Notes: generated by a model not told the origin, from the letters alone. A stretch of 64,000 nucleotides of DNA from Bacillus methanolicus PB1 (GCF_000262755.1 NZ_AFEU01000003.1:1240001-1304000); one strand, 5' to 3'; positions 9,213-18,808 are shown, counted from the first letter of the stretch. Translations and numbers: made by a program.

Positions 9213-10931
9213 TTAATCTTCCATCGTTGATAAATCTCCTGTTGGCAAGTTAAGCTCCCATGCTTTGAGGACGCGGCGCATGATTTTTCCGCTTCGGGTC
9301 TTTGGAAGTTTATCGCGGAATTCAATTTCTCTTGGAGCAGCGTGTGCGGCCAGGCCATTTTTAACAAATTGGCGGATATCCTCTTTCAGCTCTTCGGTGG
9401 CTTCATATCCAGTCCGCAACGCAACAAACGCCTTTATAATTTCACCGCGAACAGGATCCGGTATGCCGATTACCCCTGCTTCGGCAACAGCCGGATGTTC
9501 AACTAGCTTGCTTTCAACTTCGAATGGGCCAACACGTTCACCGGATGTCATAATGACATCATCGACACGTCCCTGGAACCAGAAATAGCCGTCTTCATCC
9601 ATATAAGCAGAGTCACCGGAAATATACCAGTCTCCCGGTAAAAAGTAAGATTCATATTTTTGAAGATTATTCCAGATAGTATGCATCATGGATGGCCAGC
9701 CTTTTTTAATTGCCAGATTTCCCATCCGGTATGGCGGCAATTCGTTGCCTTGATCATCAACAATCGCAGCTTTTACACCAGGAATTGGTTTACCCATCGA
9801 ACCCGGCTTAATTTCCATGCATGGATAATTACAAATCAGATGCGCACCGGTTTCTGTCATCCACCATGTATCATGAATACGAAGATTAAATACTTTCATC
9901 CCCCATCTTATCACTTCAGGATTAAGAGGTTCTCCAACGCTTAAAATGTGGCGGAGACTGCTCAAATCGAACTTTTTAACGATTTCATCGCCGGCACCCA
10001 TCAACATTCTGAATGCAGTCGGTGCACTGTACCAGACAGTCACTCCAAATTCTTCAATCATTTTATACCACGTTTCAGGGTTAAAGCGGCCGCCGATAAT
10101 CACATTTGATGTACCAGTAAGCCATGGACCGAATATACCGTATGATGTTCCCGTTACCCAGCCAGGGTCAGCAGTACACCAATAAACATCCTCCTCTTTT
10201 AAATCAAGAACCCACTTTGCAGTTTGATAATGTTGAATCATTGCATTATGGACATGCAGCACGCCTTTTGGCTTCCCGGTTGAACCTGAAGTATAGTGGA
10301 GAATCAGCCCGTCTGTCCGGTCGACCCATTCAATTTCCAATTTTTTGCTAGCTTCGGCCAGCCTTTTATTAAAATCAATATATTGCCCCCGCTCTTCAAT
10401 GTTATTGCCGACAAGGAAAATAGTTTTTAGTTCTGGAAGTTCATTCACAGGAACTCTCCCTAGAAGTTCAGGAGTTGTCACAAGAACTTTTGCTCCGCTG
10501 TCTTCCAGGCGGTCGCGGACTGCACCTTCCATGAAAGCTTCAAAAAGCGGTCCGACAATTGCGCCAATTTTAATTGCACCAAGGAGTGCAAAATATAGTT
10601 CAGGAGAACGAGGCATAAAAATAAACACCCTGTCGCCTTTTTCAACATCGCCGTATGTTTTAAGGATGTTGCCTGCTTTATTTGAGAATTCTTTCATTTC
10701 TTTAAACGTATATTTCTCATTCCGGGAACCGTCCCGGTAATAAAGAGCAATCTTATTTTTCCTAAAAGACTCTGCATGGCGGTCTATCGCTTCATAAGCC
10801 GTATTTACCCGGCCGGTTTCATACCATGTAAAATGTTTCTCTGTTTCCTTCCAGTCAAACCGCTCATACATTTCTTCATAATTTTCCAAGTTATTGATCC
10901 CTTTTATCACTGGCAACGTTTCGACTTTCAT
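9213..10931 (-). CDS. acsA: Acetyl-CoA synthetase
   Basis: An AMP-forming acetate-CoA ligase of 572 residues that activates acetate via acetyl-AMP for growth on acetate or acetoin. The ATP-binding loop YTSGSTGKPKGVLHVH and the C-terminal PKTRSGKIMRR are present. The lysine in SGK is the catalytic residue that AcuA acetylates in B. subtilis. The whole sequence is colinear with the B. subtilis enzyme down to the closing LSTMED. It is divergent from acuABC, which encode its acetyltransferase and deacetylase. A cre-like site in the shared ~210-bp gap suggests CcpA repression by glucose. Confidence 0.97.
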   Translation of the reverse strand: MKVETLPVIKGINNLENYEEMYERFDWKETEKHFTWYETGRVNTAYEAIDRHAESFRKNKIALYYRDGSRNEKYTFKEMKEFSNKAGNILKTYGDVEKGDRVFIFMPRSPELYFALLGAIKIGAIVGPLFEAFMEGAVRDRLEDSGAKVLVTTPELLGRVPVNELPELKTIFLVGNNIEERGQYIDFNKRLAEASKKLEIEWVDRTDGLILHYTSGSTGKPKGVLHVHNAMIQHYQTAKWVLDLKEEDVYWCTADPGWVTGTSYGIFGPWLTGTSNVIIGGRFNPETWYKMIEEFGVTVWYSAPTAFRMLMGAGDEIVKKFDLSSLRHILSVGEPLNPEVIRWGMKVFNLRIHDTWWMTETGAHLICNYPCMEIKPGSMGKPIPGVKAAIVDDQGNELPPYRMGNLAIKKGWPSMMHTIWNNLQKYESYFLPGDWYISGDSAYMDEDGYFWFQGRVDDVIMTSGERVGPFEVESKLVEHPAVAEAGVIGIPDPVRGEIIKAFVALRTGYEATEELKEDIRQFVKNGLAAHAAPREIEFRDKLPKTRSGKIMRRVLKAWELNLPTGDLSTMED

Positions 10932-11069
10932 GCCATTTCCCCCTTTATCATAAATTTGTCCTTATATTATATTACAAATTCCTAATTTTTAAAATATTCC
11001 TTGTATAATAATTAATTATTCTCTATCAATAATTAATGCTGATATTTTAACAAATTAAAGAATATTTAT

Positions 11070-11083
11070 TGAAAACGCTTAAA
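11070..11083. promoter_or_regulatory. cre-like CcpA operator between acsA and acuA
   Basis: TGAAAACGCTTAAA matches the cre consensus TGNAARCGNWWWCA at 13 of 14 positions (last C replaced by A). It sits 62-75 bases before the acuA start and 139 before acsA, as in the B. subtilis arrangement where CcpA represses both transcripts. ccpA itself lies 3 kb downstream. Confidence 0.7.
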
Positions 11084-11144
11084 AATAAGAGTTTTCATGT
11101 ATAATATTATTAACCAATATTTGTTTTTTCGGGTGAGTGACTTA

Positions 11145-11777
11145 ATGAACCATAAAAAAAATTATAACGCCTTGGAACTGAAAACTCCTCATGGCGACTT
11201 AATCATAGAAGGCTCAATAACTCCTGAAAAACTGGCAGACTATGAATTTCATAAAGACCTTGTTGCTTTTCGGCCTTCCCAACAGCAGCATAAAGCTTTA
11301 ATAGAGATTGCCGGACTGCCCGAAGGCAGAATTATCATAGCAAGGCACAGGGAAACAATTGTCGGATATGTAACCTATCTATACCCTGACCCGTTAGAAC
11401 GATGGTCGGAAGGGAATATGGACAATCTGATCGAGCTCGGAGCAATTGAGGTAATCCCGAAGTTCAGAGGATATTCTGTCGGAAAAAATCTTCTAAGAGT
11501 CTCTATGATGGATGATGCAATGGAAGATTATATTATTATAACAACAGAATATTATTGGCACTGGGATTTAAAAGGAACAGGATTAAATGTTTGGGAATAC
11601 AGAAAGGTAATGGAAAAAATGATGAATGCCGGCGGCCTGCAATATTATGCGACCGACGACCCTGAAATCTGCTCTCACCCCGCAAATTGCTTAATGGCTA
11701 AAATTGGAAAACGAGTGGGTTTTGAATCCATTCAAAAATTTGACAGGCTGCGATTTAAAAATCGGTTTATGTATTAA
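11145..11777 (+). CDS. acuA: Acetyl-CoA synthetase acetyltransferase (AcuA)
   Basis: A GNAT-family protein of 210 residues, the same length as B. subtilis AcuA. It acetylates the active-site lysine of AcsA and so switches the enzyme off. The acetyl-CoA loop is seen in 'VIPKFRGYSVGKNLL', and the C-terminal block SSHPANCLM-like 'CSHPANCLMAKIGKRVG' is conserved. The ATG giving MNHKKNYNALELKTPHG matches the family start; GGTGAG lies eight bases upstream. An earlier in-frame ATG has no binding site. First gene of acuABC; a Bacillus hairpin repeat separates it from acuB. Confidence 0.96.
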   Translation: MNHKKNYNALELKTPHGDLIIEGSITPEKLADYEFHKDLVAFRPSQQQHKALIEIAGLPEGRIIIARHRETIVGYVTYLYPDPLERWSEGNMDNLIELGAIEVIPKFRGYSVGKNLLRVSMMDDAMEDYIIITTEYYWHWDLKGTGLNVWEYRKVMEKMMNAGGLQYYATDDPEICSHPANCLMAKIGKRVGFESIQKFDRLRFKNRFMY

Positions 11778-11779
11778 GA

Positions 11780-11880
11780 AAAGCGGAAGCGGCTCGGTCA
11801 GCCCCTACAAGCATAAGACGAATCACGCAGGAGTGATTTGACTTATGACCTCGAAGGGATTGCCGCTGAAGCTGAACAAT
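11780..11880. repeat. Bacillus-type intergenic hairpin repeat in acuA-acuB
   Basis: AGCGGC and GCCGCT enclose a strong stem formed by CATAAGACGAATCAC and GTGATTTGACTTATG. This AGCGGAAGCG...CATAAGACGAATCACGC sequence resembles a dispersed element common in intergenic DNA of Bacillaceae. A second, diverged copy lies upstream of metK. It may act as an RNA stability element between acuA and acuB, as it has no T-run. Confidence 0.75.
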
Positions 11881-11901
11881 AAAAGATGGAGGTGATATTA
11901 G

Positions 11902-12549
11902 ATGCTTGTTGAAGAAATTATGAAAACAAATGTAGTAACATTATTTCCTGATAACACGATTGCGGATGCAATTTCGCTTATGCGTGAAAAGAAAATCCGT
12001 CATATTCCGATCGTTAATAAGCAAAATCATTTAGTCGGTTTAGTTACTGATAGGGATATTAAAGAAGCTGCTCCATCAATATTGGAAGCAGCAGAGCGGA
12101 AAGATATAATGGAAAAACCATTGGAAAGTATCATGAAAAAGGATATCATCAAAGGTCATCCTCTCGATTTCGTTGAAGAAGTCGCTGCCCTGTTTTATGA
12201 ACATAAAATCGGATGCCTGCCAATAATGAATGACAACAGGCTTGTAGGCATTATTACGGAAACAGATCTGTTTCACACTCTTGTGGAATTAACAGGGGCC
12301 CATCAGCCTGGCTCGCTAATCGAAGTAAAGGTTCCAAACAAAGAAGGGATGCTTTGGAAAATTGCCAATGTCATACACAGCCATAACACTAACATTCAAA
12401 GCGTTCTTGTTTATCCTGATAAAAAAAAAGAAGGATACAAAATTTTGGTTATAAGGGTGCAAACAATGAATCCTATCAATATCATTAACGATCTCAAAAA
12501 AGAAGGCCTCCTCGTATTATGGCCCAACTTTCCGGGGATCCAATCATGA
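11902..12549 (+). CDS. acuB: CBS-ACT domain protein AcuB
   Basis: A 215-residue cytoplasmic protein with two CBS motifs (about residues 5-60 and 75-130: 'DAISLMREKKIRHIPIV' and 'VAALFYEHKIGCLPIM') and a C-terminal ACT-like domain from about 138. CBS pairs usually bind adenosyl nucleotides and ACT domains bind small ligands, so a sensory role in acetyl-CoA synthetase control is inferred. The exact function is not established. The start has GGAGGTGAT at good spacing. Its stop overlaps the acuC start by four bases (ATGA), so acuB and acuC are translationally coupled. Confidence 0.95.
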   Translation: MLVEEIMKTNVVTLFPDNTIADAISLMREKKIRHIPIVNKQNHLVGLVTDRDIKEAAPSILEAAERKDIMEKPLESIMKKDIIKGHPLDFVEEVAALFYEHKIGCLPIMNDNRLVGIITETDLFHTLVELTGAHQPGSLIEVKVPNKEGMLWKIANVIHSHNTNIQSVLVYPDKKKEGYKILVIRVQTMNPINIINDLKKEGLLVLWPNFPGIQS

Positions 12550-13727
12550 GAGACAACGCGGTCTTTGTATTTTCTGAAGACTTGCTGAACTATAAATTCA
12601 GCAATCATCACCCTTTTAATCAATTTCGCTTAAAGCTGACATTAGACTTATTAATAAAACTCAATGCAATAGATGAAAATCAGATCGTCCGTCCCCGTTC
12701 TGCAACGGAAGAGGAACTTTACTTATTCCACTCCCCCGAATATATCGACGCTGTAAAAATGGCAGGGAAGGGGCTGCTTGACAAAAATACCGCTGAGAAT
12801 TACGGACTTGGCACTGAAGATACTCCAATCTTTCCAAATATGCATGAAGCAAGTTCATTACTTGTAGGAGGTGCGTTAACTGCAGTCGACTACGTTATGG
12901 AAGGAAAAGCAACACATGCACTCCATCTTGGCGGAGGCCTCCATCATGGATTCAGGGGAAAAGCTTCGGGATTCTGCATTTATAATGACAGTTCCGTTGC
13001 GATTAAATATTTGCAGAAAAAATATCATGCACGGGTTCTCTATATTGATACAGATGCGCACCATGGGGATGGTGTTCAATGGTCATTTTATGATGACCCA
13101 AATGTCTGTACATTGTCAATACATGAAACAGGGCGCTATCTCTTTCCCGGGACCGGAAATGTAAATGAAAGAGGTCAAGGAAAAGGATACGGGTACTCTT
13201 TCAACATTCCGGTGGACGCTTTTACAGAAGACGAATCATGGCTTTATGCTTACACAAATGCTGTCCGTGAAGTCGCAGATTTTTTTAAGCCTGATGTACT
13301 TCTGACGCAAAATGGGGCAGACTCGCATTATTATGATCCGCTTACCCATTTATCAGCGACTATGAAAATTTACCGGGAAATTCCGAAACTGGCACATGAA
13401 ATTGCCCATCAATATTGCAGCGGCCGATGGATCGCCGTTGGTGGCGGAGGCTATGATATTTGGAGAGTTGTTCCAAGAGCCTGGGCGTTGATCTGGATGG
13501 AAATGACAGAAAACTCAAATTGTTACGGCAGTTTGCCTGAGGATTGGATAAAAGCATGGCAGGAAAAATCGCCGGTCTCTTTACCGTCCGAATGGGATGA
13601 CCCTGAAAATATGTATCCTCCCATCCCCCGGAAACCGGAAATTACAGAAAAAAATGCTCAAACGCTTGAAAATGCGCTTTACCCTATCCGCAATAGAAAA
13701 AAATCTGAGACAAGAAGTGAATCATAA
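12546..13727 (+). CDS. acuC: Protein deacetylase AcuC
   Basis: A class I histone-deacetylase-fold, zinc-dependent lysine deacetylase of 393 residues. In B. subtilis it removes the acetyl group that AcuA places on AcsA and restores activity. Zinc ligands and the charge relay are visible: the GGGLHHGFRGKASGFC segment, DTDAHHGDG, and NGADSHYYDP later in the chain; the Tyr-bearing VGGGGYD motif is intact. Start set by the ATGA overlap with acuB, with GGGGAT as binding site and the family start MRDNAVF. The 3' end runs into a GGGTCAGACCC palindrome that should end the operon. Confidence 0.96.
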   Translation: MRDNAVFVFSEDLLNYKFSNHHPFNQFRLKLTLDLLIKLNAIDENQIVRPRSATEEELYLFHSPEYIDAVKMAGKGLLDKNTAENYGLGTEDTPIFPNMHEASSLLVGGALTAVDYVMEGKATHALHLGGGLHHGFRGKASGFCIYNDSSVAIKYLQKKYHARVLYIDTDAHHGDGVQWSFYDDPNVCTLSIHETGRYLFPGTGNVNERGQGKGYGYSFNIPVDAFTEDESWLYAYTNAVREVADFFKPDVLLTQNGADSHYYDPLTHLSATMKIYREIPKLAHEIAHQYCSGRWIAVGGGGYDIWRVVPRAWALIWMEMTENSNCYGSLPEDWIKAWQEKSPVSLPSEWDDPENMYPPIPRKPEITEKNAQTLENALYPIRNRKKSETRSES

Positions 13728-13729
13728 CG

Positions 13730-13859
13730 AAAAGAGGCTGTCTCAAAAGCCCAAGGGTCAGACCCCATAACACAATATATAGGACATAATATTGGATAAA
13801 TGTTCTATATATTGATAAATGCGCATGGGGTCAGACCCTTATGAGACAGCCTCTTTTTG
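13730..13859. repeat. Full three-tier GGGTCAGACCC palindrome, inverted relative to the 9.1-kb copy
   Basis: The reverse complement matches the 9.1-kb element almost base for base, including the CAATATATAG / CTATATATTG inner pair. Flanking A- and T-runs make it a terminator candidate for acuABC and for ccpA, which converge here. Confidence 0.88.
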
Positions 13860-13911
13860 TAACGTCAACCTGATCATATTTCGGATCGAAAATTATTTAG
13901 TTATACTTTTC

Positions 13912-14910
13912 TTATTTAGTTGAGTTCCGGAATTCAATTCGATGCGGGAGTATGACAATTTGCTCTGACACCTCTTCTTTATTCATCAGCTTTGTTAAAA
14001 GCCGCATTGCAACCGCTCCAATATCATACAATGGCTGGACAATCGTTGTAAGCTGAGGCCGTACCATTAAGGTTAATCTAGTATTATCAGAACTGACCAC
14101 TTCGAAATCATCAGGGATTTTATAGCCTTTATCCTCAGCTCCGTGAATAACCCCAAGCGCCATTTCGTCGGAACCGACAAAAATTGCAGTCGGTCTTGAA
14201 TCCATTTCAAGCAACTTCTCAATCGCTTCAATCCCCGAATCATAAGTGTAATCGCCCTCAATAATAAATTCTTCACGAAATAGGATTCCGAAATTTTCAA
14301 GTGCCCGCTTATATCCTGCCAGCTTTTTCTCCTTATTGATTGGCTCATGAAGAGGACCGATGACAAAAGCAATCTCCTTATGGCCTTTTTCAATAAGAGA
14401 TTGAACAACATCATAAGCTGCTTGATCATAATCAATATTTACTGATGGAATTTTTTCTGTTTCTTCAATTGAACCTGCCAATACAATTGGGACAGGGGAT
14501 TTTTCAAACTCTTCGACATGCTCTGGAGTGATATTTCCACCCATAAAGACAATTCCATCCACCTGTTTTCCAAGCATTGTATTAAGCAAATGCAATTCCT
14601 TTTCTTTGTTCTGGTCAGAGTTGCTCAAAATAATATTGTATTTATACATGGTGGCAATATCTTCAATTCCCCTAGTAAGCTCAGCAAAAAATGTGCTTGA
14701 AATATCCGGGATAATAACACCGACAGTTGTCGTCTTTTTGCTTGCCAATCCCCTTGCCACAGCATTTGGCCGATAACCGAGCCGTTCAATGACTTCCATG
14801 ACTTTCTTTCTTGTGGCAGGTTTAACATTCGGGTTCCCGTTGACTACCCGTGAAACTGTTGCCATCGATACATTTGCTTCTCTTGCAACATCGTATATTG
14901 TTACATTCAT
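13912..14910 (-). CDS. ccpA: Catabolite control protein A
   Basis: LacI/GalR-family master regulator of carbon catabolite control, 332 residues. With HPr-Ser46-P as co-repressor it binds cre sites. The helix-turn-helix ([20 protein letters not shown]) and hinge ([11 protein letters not shown]) are intact. The sugar-binding-like core keeps the conserved [15 protein letters not shown] stretch. The ATG eight bases after GAAGGAG is used; a GTG three codons earlier overlaps the binding site. One small oddity is VVSSDNTRL, where most CcpA proteins have a GFDNTRL-type sequence. Followed on the same strand side by aroA, the classic Bacillus pair, but a diverged palindromic repeat now lies between them. 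Confidence 0.97.
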   Translation of the reverse strand: MNVTIYDVAREANVSMATVSRVVNGNPNVKPATRKKVMEVIERLGYRPNAVARGLASKKTTTVGVIIPDISSTFFAELTRGIEDIATMYKYNIILSNSDQNKEKELHLLNTMLGKQVDGIVFMGGNITPEHVEEFEKSPVPIVLAGSIEETEKIPSVNIDYDQAAYDVVQSLIEKGHKEIAFVIGPLHEPINKEKKLAGYKRALENFGILFREEFIIEGDYTYDSGIEAIEKLLEMDSRPTAIFVGSDEMALGVIHGAEDKGYKIPDDFEVVSSDNTRLTLMVRPQLTTIVQPLYDIGAVAMRLLTKLMNKEEVSEQIVILPHRIEFRNSTK

Positions 14911-15126
14911 GCAACCCACTCCTTCGTTTGATACACACGCATCTTTTTTCTTTATTTTACTGCAATCAAAGAGTATTAAACATTTTTCTCTAAGATTGTG
15001 ATGCGCTAAACAAGTCTAATTATGTATTTTAATCATACGACAGTAAGGAAAATGCCGCAATCACAAGGCGATAATTTTAACAACAATGTTACAAAAATGT
15101 GAAAAAATTTCGATAAAAAACATAAA

Positions 15127-15244
15127 AAAGGCTGACCTAAACTAATTGCCAGGCACCCTTAGTTGCTAAATATTGAAAACATAATCAATGTTATACAATA
15201 TTTAGCAACTTCAGACGGGAGCCAGACACTAATGGGTCAGTCTA
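15127..15244. repeat. Divergent member of the nested palindrome family (aroA/ccpA gap)
   Basis: Outer arms AGGCTGACC and GGGTCAGTCT. The inner tier GTTGCTAAATATTG / CAATATTTAGCAAC is a perfect 14-bp inverted repeat around 20 bp. The GGGTC core is worn (GGCACCC against GGGAGCC). It lies just downstream of aroA and could terminate it. Confidence 0.7.
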
Positions 15245-15262
15245 TTATTCCAATAATATTTC

Positions 15263-16339
15263 TTATACTCTTGTAAAAACAGATTTCTTAATTTCGCGGT
15301 AGAATTCGTCAAATTGCTTCAAGTCCATTTGCTGAGCAGAATCTGACAGAGCTACTGCAGGGTCAGGATGAACTTCTGCCATTACTCCATCTGCTCCAAT
15401 CGCCAGCGCTGCTTTTGCCGCAGGGAGCAACAAGTCTCTTCTACCGGTAGAATGTGTAACGTCAACAAAAACTGGAAGGTGGGTTTCCTGTTTTAAGATT
15501 GGCACCGCTGAAATATCAAGAGTATTTCTTGTTGCCCGTTCATATGTGCGGATTCCGCGCTCACAAAGAATAATTTGTCCATTACCATGAGCCATAATAT
15601 ATTCCGCTGCATTAATAAATTCCTCAATCGTTGCCGCTAATCCTCTCTTTAATAGAACAGGTTTATTTACAGCACCTGCCGCCTTTAACAAGTCAAAGTT
15701 CTGCATATTGCGGGCGCCTATTTGAATGACATCAATATATTGAACAGCCGTTTCAATATCAGCCGGATTCGTGATTTCGCTGATTACGGCTAAATCAAAT
15801 TCATCCGCAATCCGCTTTAAAATTTTTAATCCTTCTAATCCGAGTCCTTGGAAGTCATAAGGCGATGTACGCGGTTTGTAAGCCCCGCCGCGCAAAAGCT
15901 TCAACCCTTTTTCTTTTACTGATTCGGCAACCGTTGCTACTTGTTCATATGATTCAACGGCACAAGGACCGAAAACAAAGTGCGGATTTCCGTCGCCGAT
16001 TTTCTTGCCCTTTAGGTCGATCACTGTATTTTCCGGTTTTTTCTTGCGGGAAACAAGCAATGCTTTACGATGATCATCTTTTTGCAATTCCAGGCCGGCT
16101 TTAAAAATTTCTTTAAATATATGTTCAATTGTTGAGTTTTCGAAAGGCCCGTTATTATTTTCCTTAATTAAATCAAGCATATTGCGTTCACGCACTGGAT
16201 CATATCGAAAAACTCCTTGAGTCTCTTTCACGCGGCCAATTTCTTGAACAAGCCGCGCCCTTTCATTAATTAATGATAAAAGCTCCAAATTTAATTCATC
16301 AACACGTTGACGCAACTGATCAAGTTCCTTATTGCTCAT
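15263..16339 (-). CDS. aroA: Bifunctional DAHP synthase / chorismate mutase
   Basis: The 358-residue enzyme joins an N-terminal AroQ-type chorismate mutase (about residues 1-90; helix beginning [17 protein letters not shown]) to a type I-beta DAHP synthase. The synthase condenses PEP and erythrose 4-phosphate as the first step of aromatic synthesis. Family signatures include [15 protein letters not shown] and '[18 protein letters not shown]'. In Bacillus the mutase domain serves as the feedback sensor for prephenate and chorismate. B. subtilis calls this gene aroA (aroG elsewhere); it is not EPSP synthase. It precedes ccpA on the same strand. Confidence 0.96.
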   Translation of the reverse strand: MSNKELDQLRQRVDELNLELLSLINERARLVQEIGRVKETQGVFRYDPVRERNMLDLIKENNNGPFENSTIEHIFKEIFKAGLELQKDDHRKALLVSRKKKPENTVIDLKGKKIGDGNPHFVFGPCAVESYEQVATVAESVKEKGLKLLRGGAYKPRTSPYDFQGLGLEGLKILKRIADEFDLAVISEITNPADIETAVQYIDVIQIGARNMQNFDLLKAAGAVNKPVLLKRGLAATIEEFINAAEYIMAHGNGQIILCERGIRTYERATRNTLDISAVPILKQETHLPVFVDVTHSTGRRDLLLPAAKAALAIGADGVMAEVHPDPAVALSDSAQQMDLKQFDEFYREIKKSVFTRV

Positions 16340-16557
16340 CTTCTTTCCGTCCTTTCAAAAAAATTATAATCAAATAATCATGCTTACAGAGTTGTGAATA
16401 TTCTTTATCGCTCCATGAAAATATGATACATTTTCTATATAATTAGGGTTTATTATATATGAAATGAGTTTGATTGTCACGAAAAATTTCTTTAATGATT
16501 AAACGCTTTTAAGTATTAAAGTATTATATGACGATTTTAAAAGAGGGTGTATTCATT

Positions 16558-18747
16558 TTGCAAGAAAAAAAGAAACTATTTGCTCTCGATATCGGAACAC
16601 GCTCCGTTGTCGGCATCATTTTGGAAGAAAACGATGGCCAATATCTCGTCATTGATATTCTTGCAAAAGAGCACAAAACACGTTCGATGCTGGATGGCCA
16701 AATTCATGATATCCTGTCCGTTTCAAAAATCATAACTGAAATAAAGGAGCAGTTGGAAAAAAGTCACGGAAGCTTAAAAAAGGTGTCGGTTGCTGCTGCC
16801 GGCCGTGCTTTAAAAACGGAGCGGGCAAAAGTCACTGTATCGATCAAAGGAAAACCGTTGCTTCAAAAACAGGATATTCTTCATCTTGAATTAAGTGCCG
16901 TACAGCAGGCGCAAGCATCAGTTGCCGAAAAAAATAATGCTGAAAAAAGCTATTATTATTACTGTGTCGGATACTCAGTTCTTTATTATCTACTTGACGG
17001 AGAAGAAATAGGAAATCTGATTGACCAGCAGGGTGAAGAAGCTTCTGTTGAAATTATTGCAACATTTCTCCCTAAAGTAGTCGTGGAATCATTGATTTCT
17101 GCTCTCAACCGCTCCGGTTTGGAAATGGAAGCATTGACATTAGAACCGATTGCAGCAATTAATGTTCTTATCCCTCCTTCTATGCGAAGGTTGAATGTTG
17201 CATTAGTTGATATTGGGGCAGGAACCTCTGATATAGCCATAACGGACATGGGCACGATTATCGCTTACGGGATGGTGCCGATTGCCGGTGATGAAATTAC
17301 AGAAGCGATCAGTGACCAATATTTGCTTGACTTTCCTCTAGCTGAAAAAGCAAAACGAGAATTACATACAAATGATCGGATTACAATTACTGATATACTC
17401 GGTTTTGAAACAGAAGTTTCGAAGGATGAAGTCATCACCCATATCTCTCCTGCTCTCGACAAGCTTGCAGAATCAATTTGTAATGAAATTCTTCAGCTAA
17501 ACAATGGAAAGCCGCCAAAAGCAGTTATGCTTGTCGGGGGCGGAAGCTTAACACCGGAGCTTCCAAAAAGGCTGGCTGAAAAATTAAATCTTCCTGAGAA
17601 CCGAGTCGCGATCCGAGGAATAGAAGCTATTTCTTCCCTAACCATTTCCGAAAAAATTCAAAAGGGGCCGGAACTTGTTACCCCTATCGGAATCGCAATT
17701 GCTGCCCAAAGATCGCCGGTGCAATATAGTACAGTATATGTCAATGAACAACCTGTACGTTTATTTGAAATAAATAAATTAACTGTAGGGGATTGCCTAC
17801 TGGCGGCAGGAATAAAAATGAATAGGCTTTACGGGAAACCCGGTATGGCATTAATTGTTAAGCTTAATGGACAAAACATCACGATCCCCGGCCAGTTGGG
17901 CGAAGCCCCAACCATATTATTAAACGGGAAACCATGTTCTTTTGACGATGAGATTAAGAACGGCGACAAAATAACAGTAGAAAAAGGAAAAGATGGCTTT
18001 GCTGCAGATGTGAAAATAGCCGATTTGCTTGATCATATTCCAAAAAAGAAAATTACGATTAACGGCAAGACCTATGAAATTTTTGCAACTCTTACATGCA
18101 ACGGCGAAAAAACAACGCCAGATAAAAAGGTAGAAGACCGGGATCAAATTGTTTGTACAATCCTGGAGACGATTGAAGAATTGCTGAAAGAGCTTCAACT
18201 TCATGACCTTCTATTACAACTAAGGCCTTTTCGATTGAAGATCAATGGCAGAGAGACATTTCTTCCGAATCTTGCAGGGAAACTATTTCGTAATGGAATC
18301 GCCGTTAAACCTCAAAGCACTTTTGATGATCTTGATGAAATAATAATTGAACAAAAGAAAACACCGACTGTAAAACAACTGGCGGAGATGAAGCATTTCC
18401 AATTAAAACACATAATACCAGTAACGTATAATGGAGAAAAAATCTATTTATCAAAAACTGTAACCGATTTTTACAGAAATGGAAAAAAGCTTGCAGAAGA
18501 TTCAGTTCTGTTTGATGGAGACGAAATTACAGTCGAACAGAAAAAAATGGAGCCATTTCTTTTCCATGATTTATTTAAACATGTTGAAATTACGATGCCA
18601 AAAAATTCGGGCGGAAAATTTGTTTTGCTTAAAAACGACACTCCGGCGACATTCTACGATCAAATTCACCCTGGCGACGAATTAAAAATTGTCTGGCCAT
18701 TGGCACAGGAAAAAAATAGCCCTGCCGGCAAGGGGAAAGGGGTCTGA
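16558..18747 (+). CDS. FtsA/PilM-superfamily actin-like ATPase with C-terminal beta-rich repeats
   Basis: A 729-residue protein that is not the canonical ~430-residue FtsA. Residues 1-385 hold the actin-like fold: phosphate-1 loop FALDIGTRSVVGII, phosphate-2 loop VDIGAGTSD (~218) and adenosine loop LVGGGSLTPELP (~325). From ~393 on come four or five related ~60-100-residue units built on 'V-x-NG-x..L' strands and ending in 'DGDEITVE' or 'PGDELKI' (near 393, 498, 558, 620 and 687). They look like beta-grasp or sandwich modules. There is no membrane helix and no FtsA-type amphipathic tail. I chose TTG with AGAGGGTG upstream over an ATG ten codons earlier that lacks a binding site. The stop lies inside a GGGTCTGACCC motif. 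Role unknown; cell-division or envelope scaffold is a guess. Confidence 0.85.
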   Translation: MQEKKKLFALDIGTRSVVGIILEENDGQYLVIDILAKEHKTRSMLDGQIHDILSVSKIITEIKEQLEKSHGSLKKVSVAAAGRALKTERAKVTVSIKGKPLLQKQDILHLELSAVQQAQASVAEKNNAEKSYYYYCVGYSVLYYLLDGEEIGNLIDQQGEEASVEIIATFLPKVVVESLISALNRSGLEMEALTLEPIAAINVLIPPSMRRLNVALVDIGAGTSDIAITDMGTIIAYGMVPIAGDEITEAISDQYLLDFPLAEKAKRELHTNDRITITDILGFETEVSKDEVITHISPALDKLAESICNEILQLNNGKPPKAVMLVGGGSLTPELPKRLAEKLNLPENRVAIRGIEAISSLTISEKIQKGPELVTPIGIAIAAQRSPVQYSTVYVNEQPVRLFEINKLTVGDCLLAAGIKMNRLYGKPGMALIVKLNGQNITIPGQLGEAPTILLNGKPCSFDDEIKNGDKITVEKGKDGFAADVKIADLLDHIPKKKITINGKTYEIFATLTCNGEKTTPDKKVEDRDQIVCTILETIEELLKELQLHDLLLQLRPFRLKINGRETFLPNLAGKLFRNGIAVKPQSTFDDLDEIIIEQKKTPTVKQLAEMKHFQLKHIIPVTYNGEKIYLSKTVTDFYRNGKKLAEDSVLFDGDEITVEQKKMEPFLFHDLFKHVEITMPKNSGGKFVLLKNDTPATFYDQIHPGDELKIVWPLAQEKNSPAGKGKGV

Positions 18748-18763
18748 CCCTTAGCCCCATTTT
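18740..18763. repeat. Single GGGTCTGACCC motif spanning a stop codon
   Basis: The motif supplies the last codon (GTC) and TGA stop of the FtsA-like gene and is followed by TTAGCCCC, which can pair with the preceding GGGG. No outer arms or cassette are present. Confidence 0.65.
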
Positions 18764-18808
18764 TTAACTCGTTTGAAAGAGAAACATTGAAAGCTAATGC
18801 AATTTCTA

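Noticed and set aside
14911-14919. GTG start for ccpA giving three extra residues
   Set aside because: It coincides with the ribosome binding site; the ATG fits spacing and the family start.
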